Shown in pieces: positions 8,432 through 18,218 of a stretch of 64,000 bases of DNA. The DNA is taken from the NCBI GenBank assembly GCA_963757805.1, contig CAVWSM010000021.1:142800-206799 (forward strand), read 5' to 3'. The translations under genes and the position numbers were made by a program. A model generated the notes under the pieces. The model ran no database searches. It had not been told where the DNA came from and saw only the letters and a program-made list of their open reading frames with translations. Position 1 is the first letter of the stretch. Every line of letters starts with the position of its first letter. This stretch comes from CAVWSM01 sp963757805 (GTDB lineage: Bacteria > Actinomycetota > Actinomycetes > Jiangellales > Jiangellaceae).

Positions 8432-8450
8432 GCCCCAATCCCGTTGGGGC
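8432..8450 (-). terminator. Hairpin after sugar mutase
   Basis: GCCCCAA and TTGGGGC form a perfect 7-bp stem around TCCCG, starting five bases after the sugar mutase stop codon. Likely intrinsic terminator of the GGCT - PNP - mutase operon. Confidence 0.6.
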
Positions 8451-8455
8451 AATGG

Positions 8456-10120
8456 TCAGAGGCCGAGCGCGGCGGCGAGATCGGTCTTGATCGCGTCGAG
8501 TCGGCGAGCCGCTTCAGCCCGGGCGGGCGCAACGTCCGGCCCCTCGACCGGCAGCACAACCTCGAGATAGCTCTTCAGCTTGGGCTCGGTGCCGCTGGGG
8601 CGCACGACCACCCGAGCGCCGGACGCGAGCCAGAGCCGCAGGCCCTCGGTCGGGGGGAGCCCGCCGACGCCTTCGGACAGGTCCTCGACCGACTCGACGG
8701 CGAGGCCGCCGAGCTGGGTCGGCGGGGCGGCGCGCAGGCGGTCGACAGCGGCAGGGATGGCCGCGAGGTCGTCGACGCGTACGGAGAGCTGGTCGGTGGC
8801 GTGCAGCCCGTACGTTCGCGCGATGTCGTCAAGCTCGTCTGCCAATGTGCGGCCTGCGGCCTGGAGCTGTGCGGCGAGCTCGGCGACCAGGACCGCAGCA
8901 GAGACGCCGTCCTTGTCACGTACGGCTTCTGGGTCGACGCAGTAGCCCAGCGCCTCCTCGTACCCGTACCGCAGACCCTGCACCTTCCCGACCCACTTGA
9001 AGCCGGTGAGCGTCTCGACATATCCCATACCGTGGCGTGCCGCGATCCGGCCGAGCAGCGACGACGACACGATCGAGCACGCGAAGACGTCGTGCGGCGA
9101 TGTCCCGCGGCGCAGGATGTGCACGGCGAGCAACGCACCGACCTCGTCACCGCGGAGCATCCGCCAACCACTGGGCGCATTTCGATTGGGGAACTTCGCG
9201 GCAACGGCGCAGCGATCGGCGTCGGGATCGTTCGCGAGCACGAGATCAGCATCGGCCGTCCGCGCAAGGTCGAGCGCGAGATCGATCGCGCCCGGTTCCT
9301 CGGGGTTGGGGAACGCGACCGTCGGGAACTCCGGGTCTGGCTCGGCCTGCGCCGGCACCACAAGCGGCGCCGTGAATCCCGCGCGTGTCAAGGCTTCCGC
9401 GAGCACCGGGCCGCCAACACCGTGTAGTGGCGTCGACACGATCCGCAGCTCACGCGGACCTTCGGGTGCGGGTAGCGACGCGACCCGGGCCAGATAGGGC
9501 GTCAGGACATCAGCGTCCTCGAGCACCCGCCATCCGCTGTCCGCGATTGGCACCGCCGCCAGCGGCCCGACAGCGTCGATCGCAGCCGAGATCTCGATGT
9601 CGGCCGGCGGGACGATCTGCGAGCCGTCGCCGAGATAGACCTTGTAGCCGTTGTCCTGCGGCGGGTTGTGCGACGCCGTCACCATGACACCTGCGTCGAC
9701 GTCGAGGTGTCGGATGGCGTAGGCGAGCACGGGAGTGGGGAGCGGGCGCGGCAACACGTACGCGCGGAGCCCGGCACCGAGCATCACCGCAGCGGTGTCG
9801 CGGGCAAACACGTCTGACTTGTGCCGGGCGTCGAAGCCGATGACGACGGACTCGCCGCCGTGCGCGCGCAAATAGGACGCCAAGCCCGCGGCCGCCCTGA
9901 TCACGACAACGCGGTTCATGCGGTTGGGCCCGGCGCCGAGCGCGCCCCGCAGACCAGCAGTCCCGAACTCCAACCGCCCGGCGAACCGGTCACCCAAGTC
10001 GGCAAGCGCCGCCGAGTCGCCTGCCTCGGCGCGCTCCAGCACGTCAGCGAGCTCCGCGCGCGTGTCCTGGTCGGGGTCCTCGGCAAGCCAGGCTCGCGCC
10101 TGCTCCAGCACGTCAGTCAC
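8456..10120 (-). CDS. Phospho-sugar mutase (phosphopentomutase/PGM2 type)
   Basis: A 554-residue alpha-D-phosphohexomutase family enzyme. Visible motifs are the phosphoserine loop MVTASHNPPQDNGYKVY, the metal loop DPDADR, the sugar-binding GYEEALGY and the phosphate loop RPSGTEPKLK. The EEALGY type and the neighbouring purine nucleoside phosphorylase favour interconversion of ribose 1- and 5-phosphate, though phosphomannomutase or phosphoglucomutase activity is also possible. GTG 10120 follows the PNP stop by 19 bases with AGGGAAGG between, so the two are cotranscribed. The same pair (deoD, pmmB) occurs in M. tuberculosis. Confidence 0.88.
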   Translation of the reverse strand: MTDVLEQARAWLAEDPDQDTRAELADVLERAEAGDSAALADLGDRFAGRLEFGTAGLRGALGAGPNRMNRVVVIRAAAGLASYLRAHGGESVVIGFDARHKSDVFARDTAAVMLGAGLRAYVLPRPLPTPVLAYAIRHLDVDAGVMVTASHNPPQDNGYKVYLGDGSQIVPPADIEISAAIDAVGPLAAVPIADSGWRVLEDADVLTPYLARVASLPAPEGPRELRIVSTPLHGVGGPVLAEALTRAGFTAPLVVPAQAEPDPEFPTVAFPNPEEPGAIDLALDLARTADADLVLANDPDADRCAVAAKFPNRNAPSGWRMLRGDEVGALLAVHILRRGTSPHDVFACSIVSSSLLGRIAARHGMGYVETLTGFKWVGKVQGLRYGYEEALGYCVDPEAVRDKDGVSAAVLVAELAAQLQAAGRTLADELDDIARTYGLHATDQLSVRVDDLAAIPAAVDRLRAAPPTQLGGLAVESVEDLSEGVGGLPPTEGLRLWLASGARVVVRPSGTEPKLKSYLEVVLPVEGPDVAPARAEAARRLDAIKTDLAAALGL

Positions 10121-10139
10121 GAGAGCGTCCGCCTTCCCT

Positions 10140-10963
10140 TTAGAGCCGGCGCAGTACGTCCGCCAGCAACTTGCCCATGCGCTCCGCAGCCGACCGCCCG
10201 GCCGCAAGGACCTCTTCGTGGTTGAGCGGCTCACCTGTCATGCCGGCGGCGAGGTTGGTCACCAAGGACAGGCCGAGCACCTCGGCTCCGACTTCCCTTG
10301 CCGCGATTGCCTCCAACGTCGTCGACATCCCCACAAGTGTTCCGCCGATCGCGCGCACCATGCCGATCTCGGCGGGTGTCTCGTAGTGCGGCCCGGGGAA
10401 CTGCACGTACACCCCCTCGGACAGGCTGGGGTCGACCTCACGGCAGAGGGACCGCAGCCGGGTGGAGTAGAGGTCGGTGAGATCCACGAACCGTGCTCCG
10501 ACGAGCGGCGAGCGGCCGGTCAGGTTGATGTGGTCGCTGATCAGCACCGGCGTGCCAGGACGCCACGAGGGGTCGAGGCCGCCGCATCCGTTGGTCAGCA
10601 CGACAACACGGCAGCCGGCCTCGACGGCCGTACGGACTCCGTGTACGACCGGGGCGACGCCGCGGCCCTCGTACAGGTGCGTCCGTCCCAACATCACCAG
10701 CACCCGACGCTCGCCGACAGCGACCGAGCGCACGCGTCCGGCATGCCCGGCAACGGCAGGCGGGGCAAAGCCGGGCACTTCCGTCACAGGGAACTCGACC
10801 ATGGTTTTGCCGAGGAGATCAGCGGCCGGCACCCAGCCGGATCCCAGAACCACAACAGCGTCGTGCGTCTCGACCCCGGTCAGCCGGCGCAGGGATTCGG
10901 CGGCCTCGGCAGCGAGCTGGTAGGGATCCTCCAGGCGTGCTGGATCATTTCTTGGGGCGTCAC
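10140..10963 (-). CDS. Purine nucleoside phosphorylase, N-terminal frameshift
   Basis: Trimeric-type purine nucleoside phosphorylase, releasing the base and ribose 1-phosphate from inosine or guanosine. Motifs include VLGSGW, RTHLYEG, LTNGCGGL, SDHINLTGRSPL, GPHYETPAEI and GMSTTLEAIAA. Homology begins upstream of the first in-frame start (10853): DPYQLAAEAAESLRRLTGVE reads from about 10928 without a start codon, while GTG 10963 lies in the next frame 18 bases after the upstream gene. A one-base deletion near 10928 would join them, so the true start is probably GTG 10963. It is the middle gene of a three-gene operon. Confidence 0.87.
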
Positions 10964-10981
10964 AGCGCGGACGCTACCCGG

Positions 10982-11434
10982 TCAGGGCCCGACTGACCTG
11001 CAGGGCCGTCCGCGAAGCCCGTAGACATAGTCGTCGGGTGCCCCCGCCCGCTCCGCGGCTTCGGCGAGGATCCCGAGATAGCGGGCGCTCGGCAAGCCGC
11101 CCTCGTACGCGTTGAGAACGTAGGTCCAGGCCACCTGCTCGCCGTCGAGCGTCTCCACCCGCATGCGGTGCTTGCTGTAGAGCCCGGTCTCAGCGCTCTC
11201 CCACCGGTCGAGCGCCTGCTCGTCGGCGGGCATGAGGTCGTACAGCGCGACGAACACCTGCTCCAGCGGGTCCTCGACGAGCGTCGCGATCGCGCCTTCC
11301 CAGCCGAGGTCCTCGCCGCCGAACGTCAACCGCCAACCGATGAGCCACCCCGTGCCACGCTGCGGCGAGTGCGGGCAGCGTAGGGCCATCTGCTCCGGAT
11401 CGAGGTTCGAGGCGTACGCCGCGTACAGGCTCAC
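10982..11434 (-). CDS. Gamma-glutamylcyclotransferase-like protein
   Basis: A 150-residue protein of the gamma-glutamylcyclotransferase-like fold. The signature YASNLDPEQM stands where the family has the YGSN substrate loop; GWRLTFGG and the acidic ALDRWESAETG helix follow. Family members cleave gamma-glutamyl amino acids to 5-oxoproline, but many homologues have unknown substrates. GTG 11434 has a TAGTCT -10 box eight bases upstream on the minus strand, so a leaderless start is likely. It opens the operon with purine nucleoside phosphorylase and the mutase. Confidence 0.78.
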   Translation of the reverse strand: MSLYAAYASNLDPEQMALRCPHSPQRGTGWLIGWRLTFGGEDLGWEGAIATLVEDPLEQVFVALYDLMPADEQALDRWESAETGLYSKHRMRVETLDGEQVAWTYVLNAYEGGLPSARYLGILAEAAERAGAPDDYVYGLRGRPCRSVGP

Positions 11435-11445
11435 GGAGCGTCAGA

Positions 11446-11475
11446 CTATCCGGACTGATCCTATCCGGACTGATC
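11446..11475. repeat. Perfect tandem 15-bp duplication in divergent promoter
   Basis: CTATCCGGACTGATC occurs twice without a break (11446-11460 and 11461-11475) between the divergent GGCT and lpdA starts. On the minus strand each copy brings a TANNNT-type box (TAGTCT, TAGGAT), so the duplication repeats part of the GGCT promoter. Confidence 0.7.
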
Positions 11476-11503
11476 AATGGGGCTGTACGGGAGAATGGAC
11501 CGC

Positions 11504-12896
11504 GTGACGCGGATCGTGATTATCGGCGGTGGGCCAGGCGGCTACGAGGCGGCCCTGGTGGCGGCCCAGCTCGGCGGTGAGGTGACCGTCATCGAGAGCG
11601 ATGGTCTGGGCGGCTCGACCGTGCTCACCGACTGTGTGCCGAGCAAGACGCTGATCGCGACCGCCGAGGTGATGACCGAAGTGGCCGGCGCCTCAGAGCT
11701 GGGGGTGCGGTTCGCCGACCCGTCCGGCGACGACGGCGAGGTCACTACCGACCTGGGTGTCGTCAATGCGCGCGTCAAGGCGCTGGCATTGGCCCAGTCA
11801 GAGGACATCGCGGCCCGGCTGGCGCGGGAGGGCATCGAGGTCGTACGCGGACGGGGTCGGCTCGACGGTCCGCAGCGTGTCGTGGCGACTGCCGCCGAAG
11901 GCGGCGAGCAGGCGTACGACGCCGACGCGGTGCTGATCGCGACGGGCGCGTCGCCGCGGCTGCTTCCCGACGCGATGCCCGACGGTGAGCGGATCCTCAC
12001 GTGGACTCAGCTGTACGACCTTGCCGAGCTGCCTGAGCATCTCGTGGTCGTCGGGTCAGGTGTGACGGGCGCGGAGTTCGCCAGCGCCTACCGGGCGCTC
12101 GGGGCCGAGGTCACCCTCGTCTCGTCGCGCGATCGCGTGCTGCCCCATGAGGACGAGGATGCGGCACTCGTCCTCGGTGACGTCTTCAAGGCGCGGGGCA
12201 TGAATGTCCTGTCCCGGTCGCGGGCGGTCGGCGTGTCTCGTACGGGCGACGGGGTCGAGGTCACGCTCACCGACGGTCGTACGGTGTCGGGCTCGCATTG
12301 CCTGATGGCCGTCGGCTCGATCCCCAACACCGCCGACATGGGGCTCGAGGAGGCAGGTGTTGCACTCGGGCAAGGTGGCGAATGTCACCGTCGACCGGGT
12401 GTCGCGGACGTCGGCGCGAAGTGTCTACGCCGCGGGCGACTGCACTGGCGTGCTGTTGCTGGCCAGCGTTGCCGCGATGCAAGGGCGCATCGCGATGTGG
12501 CACGCGCTCGGCGACGCGGTGACGCCGCTCGACTTGCACAGTGTGTCCGCCAACGTGTTTACGGCGCCCGAGATCGCCAGCGTGGGGTGGAGTCAGGCGT
12601 CTATCGATGCGGGGGAGATCCCGGCGCGGACGGTCAAGCTGCCGCTGGCGACCAATGCGCGCGCCAAGATGCAGGGCATCCGTGAGGGCTTCGTCAAGCT
12701 GTTCTGCCGACCTGGCACCGGCATCATCGTCGGTGGGGTGATCGTCGCGCCGCGCGCCAGCGAGCTGATCCACCCGATCTCAGTCGCGGTGGAGTGCAAC
12801 CTGACGGTCGACCAGATGGCGCACGCGTTCACGGTCTACCCGTCGCTGTCCGGCTCGGTGGCCGAGGCGGCGCGGCAACTCCACACGCGCGACTGA
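11504..12896 (+). CDS. lpdA: NAD(P)H-quinone dehydrogenase LpdA, one frameshift
   Basis: A flavoprotein disulfide reductase family member. It has the FAD motif IIGGGPGGYEAALVAA, the NAD(P) motif VVVGSGVTGAEFASAY and SVYAAGDCTG. In place of the redox-active Cys pair of lipoamide dehydrogenases it reads TDCVPSKT, with a single Cys, as in M. tuberculosis LpdA, which reduces quinones rather than lipoamide. Near 12372 one extra base breaks the frame between GVALG and KVANVTVDRV. GTG 11504 is chosen because GGGAGA lies about ten bases upstream and the family starts VTRIVI; ATG 11495 is an alternative. It ends at TGA 12896. Confidence 0.88.
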
Positions 12897-12952
12897 GCCG
12901 CAGGGGTCAAGACAAGCGGAGGGTCGGCGGTACGGGGGGTGAAGGTCGCGAA

Positions 12953-12996
12953 CCGCTACGCAACTGCTGCCACATGTGCCGGCAGATGCGTAGCGG
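12953..12996. repeat. TAYGCANNTGC hairpin family, copy 3
   Basis: CCGCTACGCAACTGC (12953-12967) pairs with GCAGATGCGTAGCGG (12982-12996) with a single mismatch. It lies between the convergent ends of lpdA and the glycine-rich membrane protein gene. Confidence 0.75.
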
Positions 12997-13033
12997 CCAT
13001 GCACCGCGCGTCTTGCCCCGACAGCGCCACGCG

Positions 13034-14314
13034 CTAGAAGCCGCCGAAGTCCCCGCCGCCGAAGTCGCCGCCACCGAAGTCGCCGCCACCCCAGCCACCA
13101 CCACCGCCGAAGTCGCCGCCGCCCCAATCGCCCCCGGAGTCGCCGCCGCCTCCGGAGTCGCCGCCACCGTAATCCCCGCCGTAGAAGCCGGGACCGCCCC
13201 ACATCGACCCGAGGAGCGTGCCGATGAACAGACCGCTGAACAAGTCGGCGCCGTAGTAGCCGCCGGCGTACGGGCCGTAGGTGGGCGACTCCCAGTACGG
13301 GCGCTCCCGACCGCCCACGGTGACGGTGCGGCTCATGGGGTCGAGCCCATCGTGGATGCGCTGCGCGTCGGCCGCGCACGCCGGCACCGGGCGGGCGACG
13401 CCGCCCGGCGGCTGCCACTCGACGTCCTCGACGCTCGGTCCGTGCCGCGGGTCGAAGAAACACGGCGGGCGACGTTCGGGGAGCGGCTTGCCCTCGTCTC
13501 GGGCGGAAACGACCGCGAGCAGCCAGCGGCCCTCTTCGAGCATGTGGGTCACCGGAGTCACGTCGCCCGGGTGCTTGGCGTTGGCGGTCGCGTCCTTTGC
13601 CTGCTCGTACAGCTCGAGCGCTCGGCCGAAGTCCTCGCGCGTTTCCGCGGGAACGTTGGGGTCGAGCAGGTCGACCTCGAGCCGATCGAGCTCCTCGCCG
13701 TAGGCGGTGATGTCCTCGTCGAGCATCGTGCGCAACTTGGCGAGTACGGCGGCCTCTTCGGCCTGCTCACGCGCGCGCTTGCGGCGGCGGTAGATCACGA
13801 AGCCAAGCCCTCCTGCGCCGGCGAGGACTGCGAGGGTGAGCAGGCTGCTGCTTCCGCCGCCGTCTCCGTTGGACGAGGAATCAGACGACCCCCCGGACTG
13901 ACCGGCCTCCCCGCTCGCGCGCCGCCTCGATCCGGTCGAAGTAGCCGTCGACGAACAGCACCGGGTCACCACCGGCGTCGTTCCATGCGTCGACCGCGAA
14001 GTCGGTTCGAAGAGCGCTGACGGCACCGCCGTGCTTCGCCGTCCTGGTTGTCGATGACGAAGACGTAGATCCCGGCGCTGGTTGCCGTTGGCGTCACGCA
14101 GCGCGTTGATCAGCTCCGTCCCGTCGCTGAAGTCGTTGCGCACCGTTCCCGGCAGGAAGGCGACCCAGGCGTCATTAGCGCTGGCACGCTCGTCCAACCG
14201 GGTGCGATCAGTGTCGGGCACTGACTCGGCGTAGTCCGGGTGGACGACGACGCGTCCGCCTCGCAGAAGCTGCTCGGCCGCCTGCGTCGACAATCGCGGC
14301 CATACCCTCATCAT
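13034..14314 (-). CDS. Glycine-rich single-pass membrane protein, frameshifted
   Basis: I do not recognise a named family. The N-terminus (ATG 14311 or 14314) reads LSTQAAEQLLRGGRVVVHPD, then a segment in shifted frames (GIYVFVIDNQDG, GGDPVLFVDGYFDRIEAA) so that two compensating frameshifts lie between 14090 and 13900. A Ser/Gly-rich linker precedes a membrane helix (LLTLAVLAGAGGLGFVIYRRRKR) and a coiled, acidic cytoplasmic part of about 90 residues. The protein ends in a 50-residue glycine-rich tail of GGGDFGGGDFGG-type repeats. The same design (extracellular domain, one helix, Gly-rich tail) is seen in the TPM protein at 22.5 kb. It follows the 2'-5' RNA ligase-like gene by 25 bases. Confidence 0.6.
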   Translation of the reverse strand: MMRVWPRLSTQAAEQLLRGGRVVVHPDYAESVPDTDRTRLDERASANDAWVAFLPGTVRNDFSDGTELINALRDANGNQRRDLRLRHRQPGRRSTAVPSALFEPTSRSTHGTTPVVTRCCSSTATSTGSRRRASGEAGQSGGSSDSSSNGDGGGSSSLLTLAVLAGAGGLGFVIYRRRKRAREQAEEAAVLAKLRTMLDEDITAYGEELDRLEVDLLDPNVPAETREDFGRALELYEQAKDATANAKHPGDVTPVTHMLEEGRWLLAVVSARDEGKPLPERRPPCFFDPRHGPSVEDVEWQPPGGVARPVPACAADAQRIHDGLDPMSRTVTVGGRERPYWESPTYGPYAGGYYGADLFSGLFIGTLLGSMWGGPGFYGGDYGGGDSGGGGDSGGDWGGGDFGGGGGWGGGDFGGGDFGGGDFGGF

Positions 14315-14339
14315 CCCTCGCCGGGCCCACCCGGTGTTA

Positions 14340-14864
14340 CTAGGGAACGTGTGTGAGCGCCCAGACGTCCCCGGTGCCGCTGTCGATCAAGGCCGCACCG
14401 GTGACGTGCGCCACAAGCGGCAGGACCGCGTACGCCGCTGCCGCGAACTCGCCGAGCTGGTCGGTGCGGATCCGCGGGACGACGGTGGAGTGGGCGAGCC
14501 AGGTGCCGGGTACGTACCGCTCATGGACGGTGGCGCCTGCCTTCCGTACGGCCTCATCGACCGCGACCTGCCGGGCGAGGACGTCCTCGTCGACTGCTGG
14601 AGCCAGCCAGCCTACGCCGCGTGGGAACGTACCGACTCCGAGGAACGTGAGCGTGATCGGCGGCCCAGGGGGCAGCTCCTCGATGGCGTCGCGGACGGCG
14701 GGGAGGTCCCAGGCGCGCAGGACGGAGTACGACAGGTGCGGCCGGTGTCGACGGTGCGTGTGCTCGCGGAGCGTCCCGATGCCGACCCGCTCGAGCCGGT
14801 CCCAGAGCTGGCGCAGCGCGGCGTCGGCCTCCTGGTCGAAGAGCAGGCACACGCCCAGCGCCAC
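14340..14864 (-). CDS. 2'-5' RNA ligase family (LigT-like) protein
   Basis: A 174-residue 2H phosphoesterase superfamily protein. The two His-x-Ser/Thr motifs are visible as RPHLSYSV and WLAHSTVV. Members ligate or hydrolyse 2'-5' or cyclic phosphodiester bonds in RNA or nucleotides; the substrate here is unknown. GTG 14864 lies seven bases after the stop of the carboxylase alpha subunit, so it is probably cotranscribed with it. Confidence 0.8.
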   Translation of the reverse strand: MALGVCLLFDQEADAALRQLWDRLERVGIGTLREHTHRRHRPHLSYSVLRAWDLPAVRDAIEELPPGPPITLTFLGVGTFPRGVGWLAPAVDEDVLARQVAVDEAVRKAGATVHERYVPGTWLAHSTVVPRIRTDQLGEFAAAAYAVLPLVAHVTGAALIDSGTGDVWALTHVP

Positions 14865-14871
14865 GCGAAGC

Positions 14872-16653
14872 TCAGTCCTTGATCTCGCAGATGACCTGGC
14901 CGCTGGTGACGGTGACGCCGACCTCGGCGGCGAGCCCGCTCACGACGCCGCTCTTGTGCGCGGCGATCGGCTGCTCCATCTTCATCGCCTCGAGGACGAC
15001 GACGAGATCACCGGACTCGACCTGCTGGCCTTCTTCGACGGCGACCTTGACGATCGTTCCCTGCATGGGCGAGGCGAGCGCGTCGCCGCTGACTGCCGTG
15101 GCTGCCTTGCTGCCCGCAGAGCGACGGGACGGCTTGCGTGGCCCCGCGGCGGCGGCACCCGCGCCCGACGCGGCCAGCCCCGCGGGCAGCGACACCTCGA
15201 GCCGCTTGCCGTCGACCTCGACGACGACGCGCTCGCGCTCGGCGGTCTCGGGCGCCTCGGCCAGGTCGGCGTACGGCGGGATCGTGTTGACGAACTCGGT
15301 CTCGATCCAGCGCGTGTGCACGCGGAACGGTTCGGCCGGGTCGGCAGGGGCGTACGCCTCGTCCGCCACCACCGCCCGGTGGAACGGCAGCACCGTCGCG
15401 AGCCCGCCGACCTCGAACTCCGCAAGCGCGCGACGCGACCGCTCCAGCGCCTGCTGGCGGGTGGCGCCGGTCACGATGAGCTTGGCGAGCAGCGAGTCGA
15501 AGTTCTGCCCGATGACGCTGCCCTGCTCGACGCCGGTGTCGATGCGTACGCCCGGGCCGCTCGGCGGTCGGAACGTGGTCACCGGTCCGGGGGTCGGCAG
15601 GAAGTTGCGCCCCGCGTCCTCGCCGTTGATGCGGAACTCGAACGAGTGCCCGCGAATTGCGGGGTCGTCGTAACCCAACTCCTGGCCTTCGGCGACGCGG
15701 AACATCTCGCGTACGAGGTCGATGCCGGTCACTTCCTCGCTGACCGGGTGCTCGACCTGCAGGCGGGTGTTGACCTCGAGGAACGAGATCGTGCCGTCCT
15801 GGCCGACGAGGAACTCGCAGGTGCCGGCGCCCACGTACCCGGCCTCGCGCAGGATCGCCTTGGAGGAGCGGTAGAGCTCAGCGTTCTGAGCGTCGGAGAG
15901 GAACGGCGCGGGGGCTTCTTCGACGAGCTTCTGGTGCCGCCGCTGCAGCGAGCAGTCGCGCGAGGAGACGACGACGACGTTGCCGTGCTCGTCGGCGAGG
16001 CACTGGGTCTCCACGTGCCGGGGCTTGTCGAGGTAGCGCTCGACGAAGCACTCACCCCGGCCGAAGGCCGCGACAGCCTCGCGCACCGCAGACTCGTACA
16101 GCTCGGGAATCTCGTCGAGCGTCCGGGCCACCTTGAGCCCACGGCCGCCGCCACCGAACGCCGCCTTGATCGCGATCGGAAGCCCGTGCTCCTCCGCGAA
16201 CGCGACGACCTCGTCGGCCCCGGCGACCGGGTCGGGTGTGCCGGCAACGAGCGGTGCGCCGGCCCGCTGGGCGATGTGCCGGGCGCTCACCTTGTCGCCG
16301 AGCGCCTCGATGGCCGCGGGCGGCGGGCCGATCCAGATCAGGCCGGCGTCGAGCACGGCCTGGGCGAAGTGGGCGTTCTCGGCAAGGAAGCCGTAGCCGG
16401 GGTGGACCGCGTCGGCGCCCGCGCGGCGAGCCACATCGAGCAGCTTGTCGACGACGAGGTAGGTCTCGGCGGAGGTTTCGCCATCGAGGGCGTACGCCTC
16501 GTCGGCCAGCCGTACGTGTAAGGCGTCCCTGTCGGAGTCGGCGTACACGGCAACGCTGGAGATCCCGGCGTCACGGCAGGCCCGGGCCACCCGGACGGCG
16601 ATCTCGCCGCGGTTGGCGATGAGGACCTTCTCGATCCGACGTACGGCGCTCAC
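14872..16653 (-). CDS. Acyl-CoA carboxylase biotin carboxylase/BCCP alpha subunit
   Basis: A 593-residue AccA3-type subunit: biotin carboxylase plus biotin carrier in one chain. It charges biotin with bicarbonate using ATP and hands the carboxyl group to beta subunits such as the pccB and accD products in this window. Visible are KVLIANRGEIAVRVARACR, the ATP-grasp glycine loop FGGGGRGLKV, EVNTRLQVEHPV, and the biotin attachment site EAMKM with Lys558. The linker before the carrier domain is Ala/Gly-rich. GTG 16653 has AAGGAG upstream. It needs BirA (34.4 kb) for biotinylation. Confidence 0.95.
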   Translation of the reverse strand: MSAVRRIEKVLIANRGEIAVRVARACRDAGISSVAVYADSDRDALHVRLADEAYALDGETSAETYLVVDKLLDVARRAGADAVHPGYGFLAENAHFAQAVLDAGLIWIGPPPAAIEALGDKVSARHIAQRAGAPLVAGTPDPVAGADEVVAFAEEHGLPIAIKAAFGGGGRGLKVARTLDEIPELYESAVREAVAAFGRGECFVERYLDKPRHVETQCLADEHGNVVVVSSRDCSLQRRHQKLVEEAPAPFLSDAQNAELYRSSKAILREAGYVGAGTCEFLVGQDGTISFLEVNTRLQVEHPVSEEVTGIDLVREMFRVAEGQELGYDDPAIRGHSFEFRINGEDAGRNFLPTPGPVTTFRPPSGPGVRIDTGVEQGSVIGQNFDSLLAKLIVTGATRQQALERSRRALAEFEVGGLATVLPFHRAVVADEAYAPADPAEPFRVHTRWIETEFVNTIPPYADLAEAPETAERERVVVEVDGKRLEVSLPAGLAASGAGAAAAGPRKPSRRSAGSKAATAVSGDALASPMQGTIVKVAVEEGQQVESGDLVVVLEAMKMEQPIAAHKSGVVSGLAAEVGVTVTSGQVICEIKD

Positions 16654-16706
16654 CTGTCGCTCCTTTGCGTTGGACGCCGTGAGTCTAGGACGCCACACGC
16701 GCGGGG

Positions 16707-18120
16707 TCAGCGCGCGGTGCAGACCACCGGATTGGCCTGGCCGGGCTGGCAGCCGCGATTGGGCGTGGCGCCGGACAGGTAGGTCGACACCCGCTTCGGC
16801 GCTGTCGTGGACCTGGCGAAGGGTACGGCCGGTGCGGGCTCGGCGGGTGCGGCCGGGGCGGGCGCGGCCGGGGCGGGCGCGGCCGGGGTCAGCGCTGCCT
16901 GTTCAGCCCGCAGGGCCTCCCAGGCGCGCGCTTCCACACCGCCGATGGTCCAGATGGCGATGCCGGCGAGTCCGGCCGCGTCGGCGATGGCCTTGCGGGC
17001 GGCCAGGCCGTCAGCGTCGACGTACGAGACGTGGCGGTTGACCGCGCAGACGCCATTGTTGTCGTTATAGACGAAGGTCTTCTCGCCGGTCGACGGATCC
17101 CACTGCGGGGCGGCGTGGTGCGAGTTGGCGATCGCGTTGAACTGATCGGGCGTGTACGAGTGCTTGTTCAGCATGGCGCCGCCGCATGCGCCTGCCCGGG
17201 CCGATGGTCCACTCGCGGCCGTACGCTGGGATGCCGAGTTGGATCTTCGCTCGCGGCATCATCGTGACGGCGAAGTCGGTGATGCTCTGCACCCAGTTCA
17301 CGGGGGCGATCGGGCCCGGCGTAGGCACCGAGTAGTCGTATGCCATGATCCGTACGCGGTCCGCAGCCTGGCCGATCAACGGGTAGTTGTAGACCCAGTA
17401 GCCGCTGTTCGGGCCGCGGCCTGCGTCATACGTCGGAGGAACGGTTACTGCAAGCAACTTGCCATGCGCATGGAGCGCGGTCGCGAGTTCCTGGACGAAC
17501 GCGCGTCCAGACCGGCAGAGTGCCCGGCCAGGTGTCGCGACCGTCGGCATACGCGAACTGCTCGTAGTCAATGTCGATGCCGTCGTACCCGTTGGTCGAG
17601 CACGAGGCTGACGATCGTGGCGATGTGGGCGCTGCGCTGCACCGGGTCGGCGAGGATGCCCGCCATCGTGTGCTTGCCGGACTCGTCACTGATCGCCGGC
17701 AGGATGGGCACGCCCGCCTGGCGGGCGGTCGCGATGACGGCCTGCTTGTAGGCCGGGTCGGCGTGGTCCTGGATCGCGGTCGCGCCGTGGGCGGTGTACC
17801 AGAACGGCGAGACGTCGGAGAACAGCCCGGCGTTGGCCTGGAACGCGGCGAGGTTGGCGTCGGTGGCCCAGTGCGGCAGCCAGCCGGACACCTTGCGGGG
17901 CGCCACCGCCGCAGCCGTCGGCAGCCGGCGCGGCAGGAGCGGTAGCCGGTGCGGCAGCCGCGGCCGTCGGCGTCGCTGCAGCGGCCTGCGCCGTCTCGGC
18001 GGCTGACGCTCCGAGCAGCGTGCTGATCACAGCGAGCGCCAGGGAGACAGGAAGAGCGCGGCGCGCCAGGAGGCGCGCCGCGCGGAAGAGGAAGGGTCGT
18101 CTTGCACGCACGGCGTCCAT
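16707..18120 (-). pseudogene. Secreted GH18 (chitinase-like) protein, frameshifted
   Basis: A glycoside hydrolase family 18 protein spread over four frames. The start at 18120 gives a signal peptide (RRALPVSLALAVISTLLGAS) and an Ala/Pro-rich linker; SGWLPHWATDANLAAFQANA begins the catalytic barrel; NGYDGIDIDYEQFAYADG carries the DxxDxDxE active site with the acid Glu; YPLIGQAADRVRIMAYDYS, IQLGIPAYGREW and AGIAIWTIGG complete it. A PA-rich linker and a short Cys-containing tail follow. Frameshifts lie near 17905, 17575, 17520 and 17185. The active site is intact, so sequence error is likelier than loss. It could act on chitin or peptidoglycan-like glycans. Confidence 0.78.
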
Positions 18121-18218
18121 AGTGCAAAGGCGGCGGACGGAACCAAGTGGCTCACGCGTGGTATGTGGCGAGACTCACGCCGAGTTCGCCGCAAAACGGG
18201 CTACCTGCTAGCTGCAAC

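Noticed and set aside
13034..13180. Possible short tandem repeat or CRISPR-like array
   Set aside because: The period is 15 bases and encodes GGGDF units of the glycine-rich tail; there are no spacers.
14353..16521. Open frame of 722 codons antisense to the biotin carboxylase
   Set aside because: No recognisable domain and low-complexity composition; the minus-strand gene has every expected motif at normal length.
16830..16900. GC-rich tandem repeat in the GH18 gene
   Set aside because: Codes for a Pro-Ala linker (PAAPAPAAPAPAAP), common in secreted actinobacterial enzymes.
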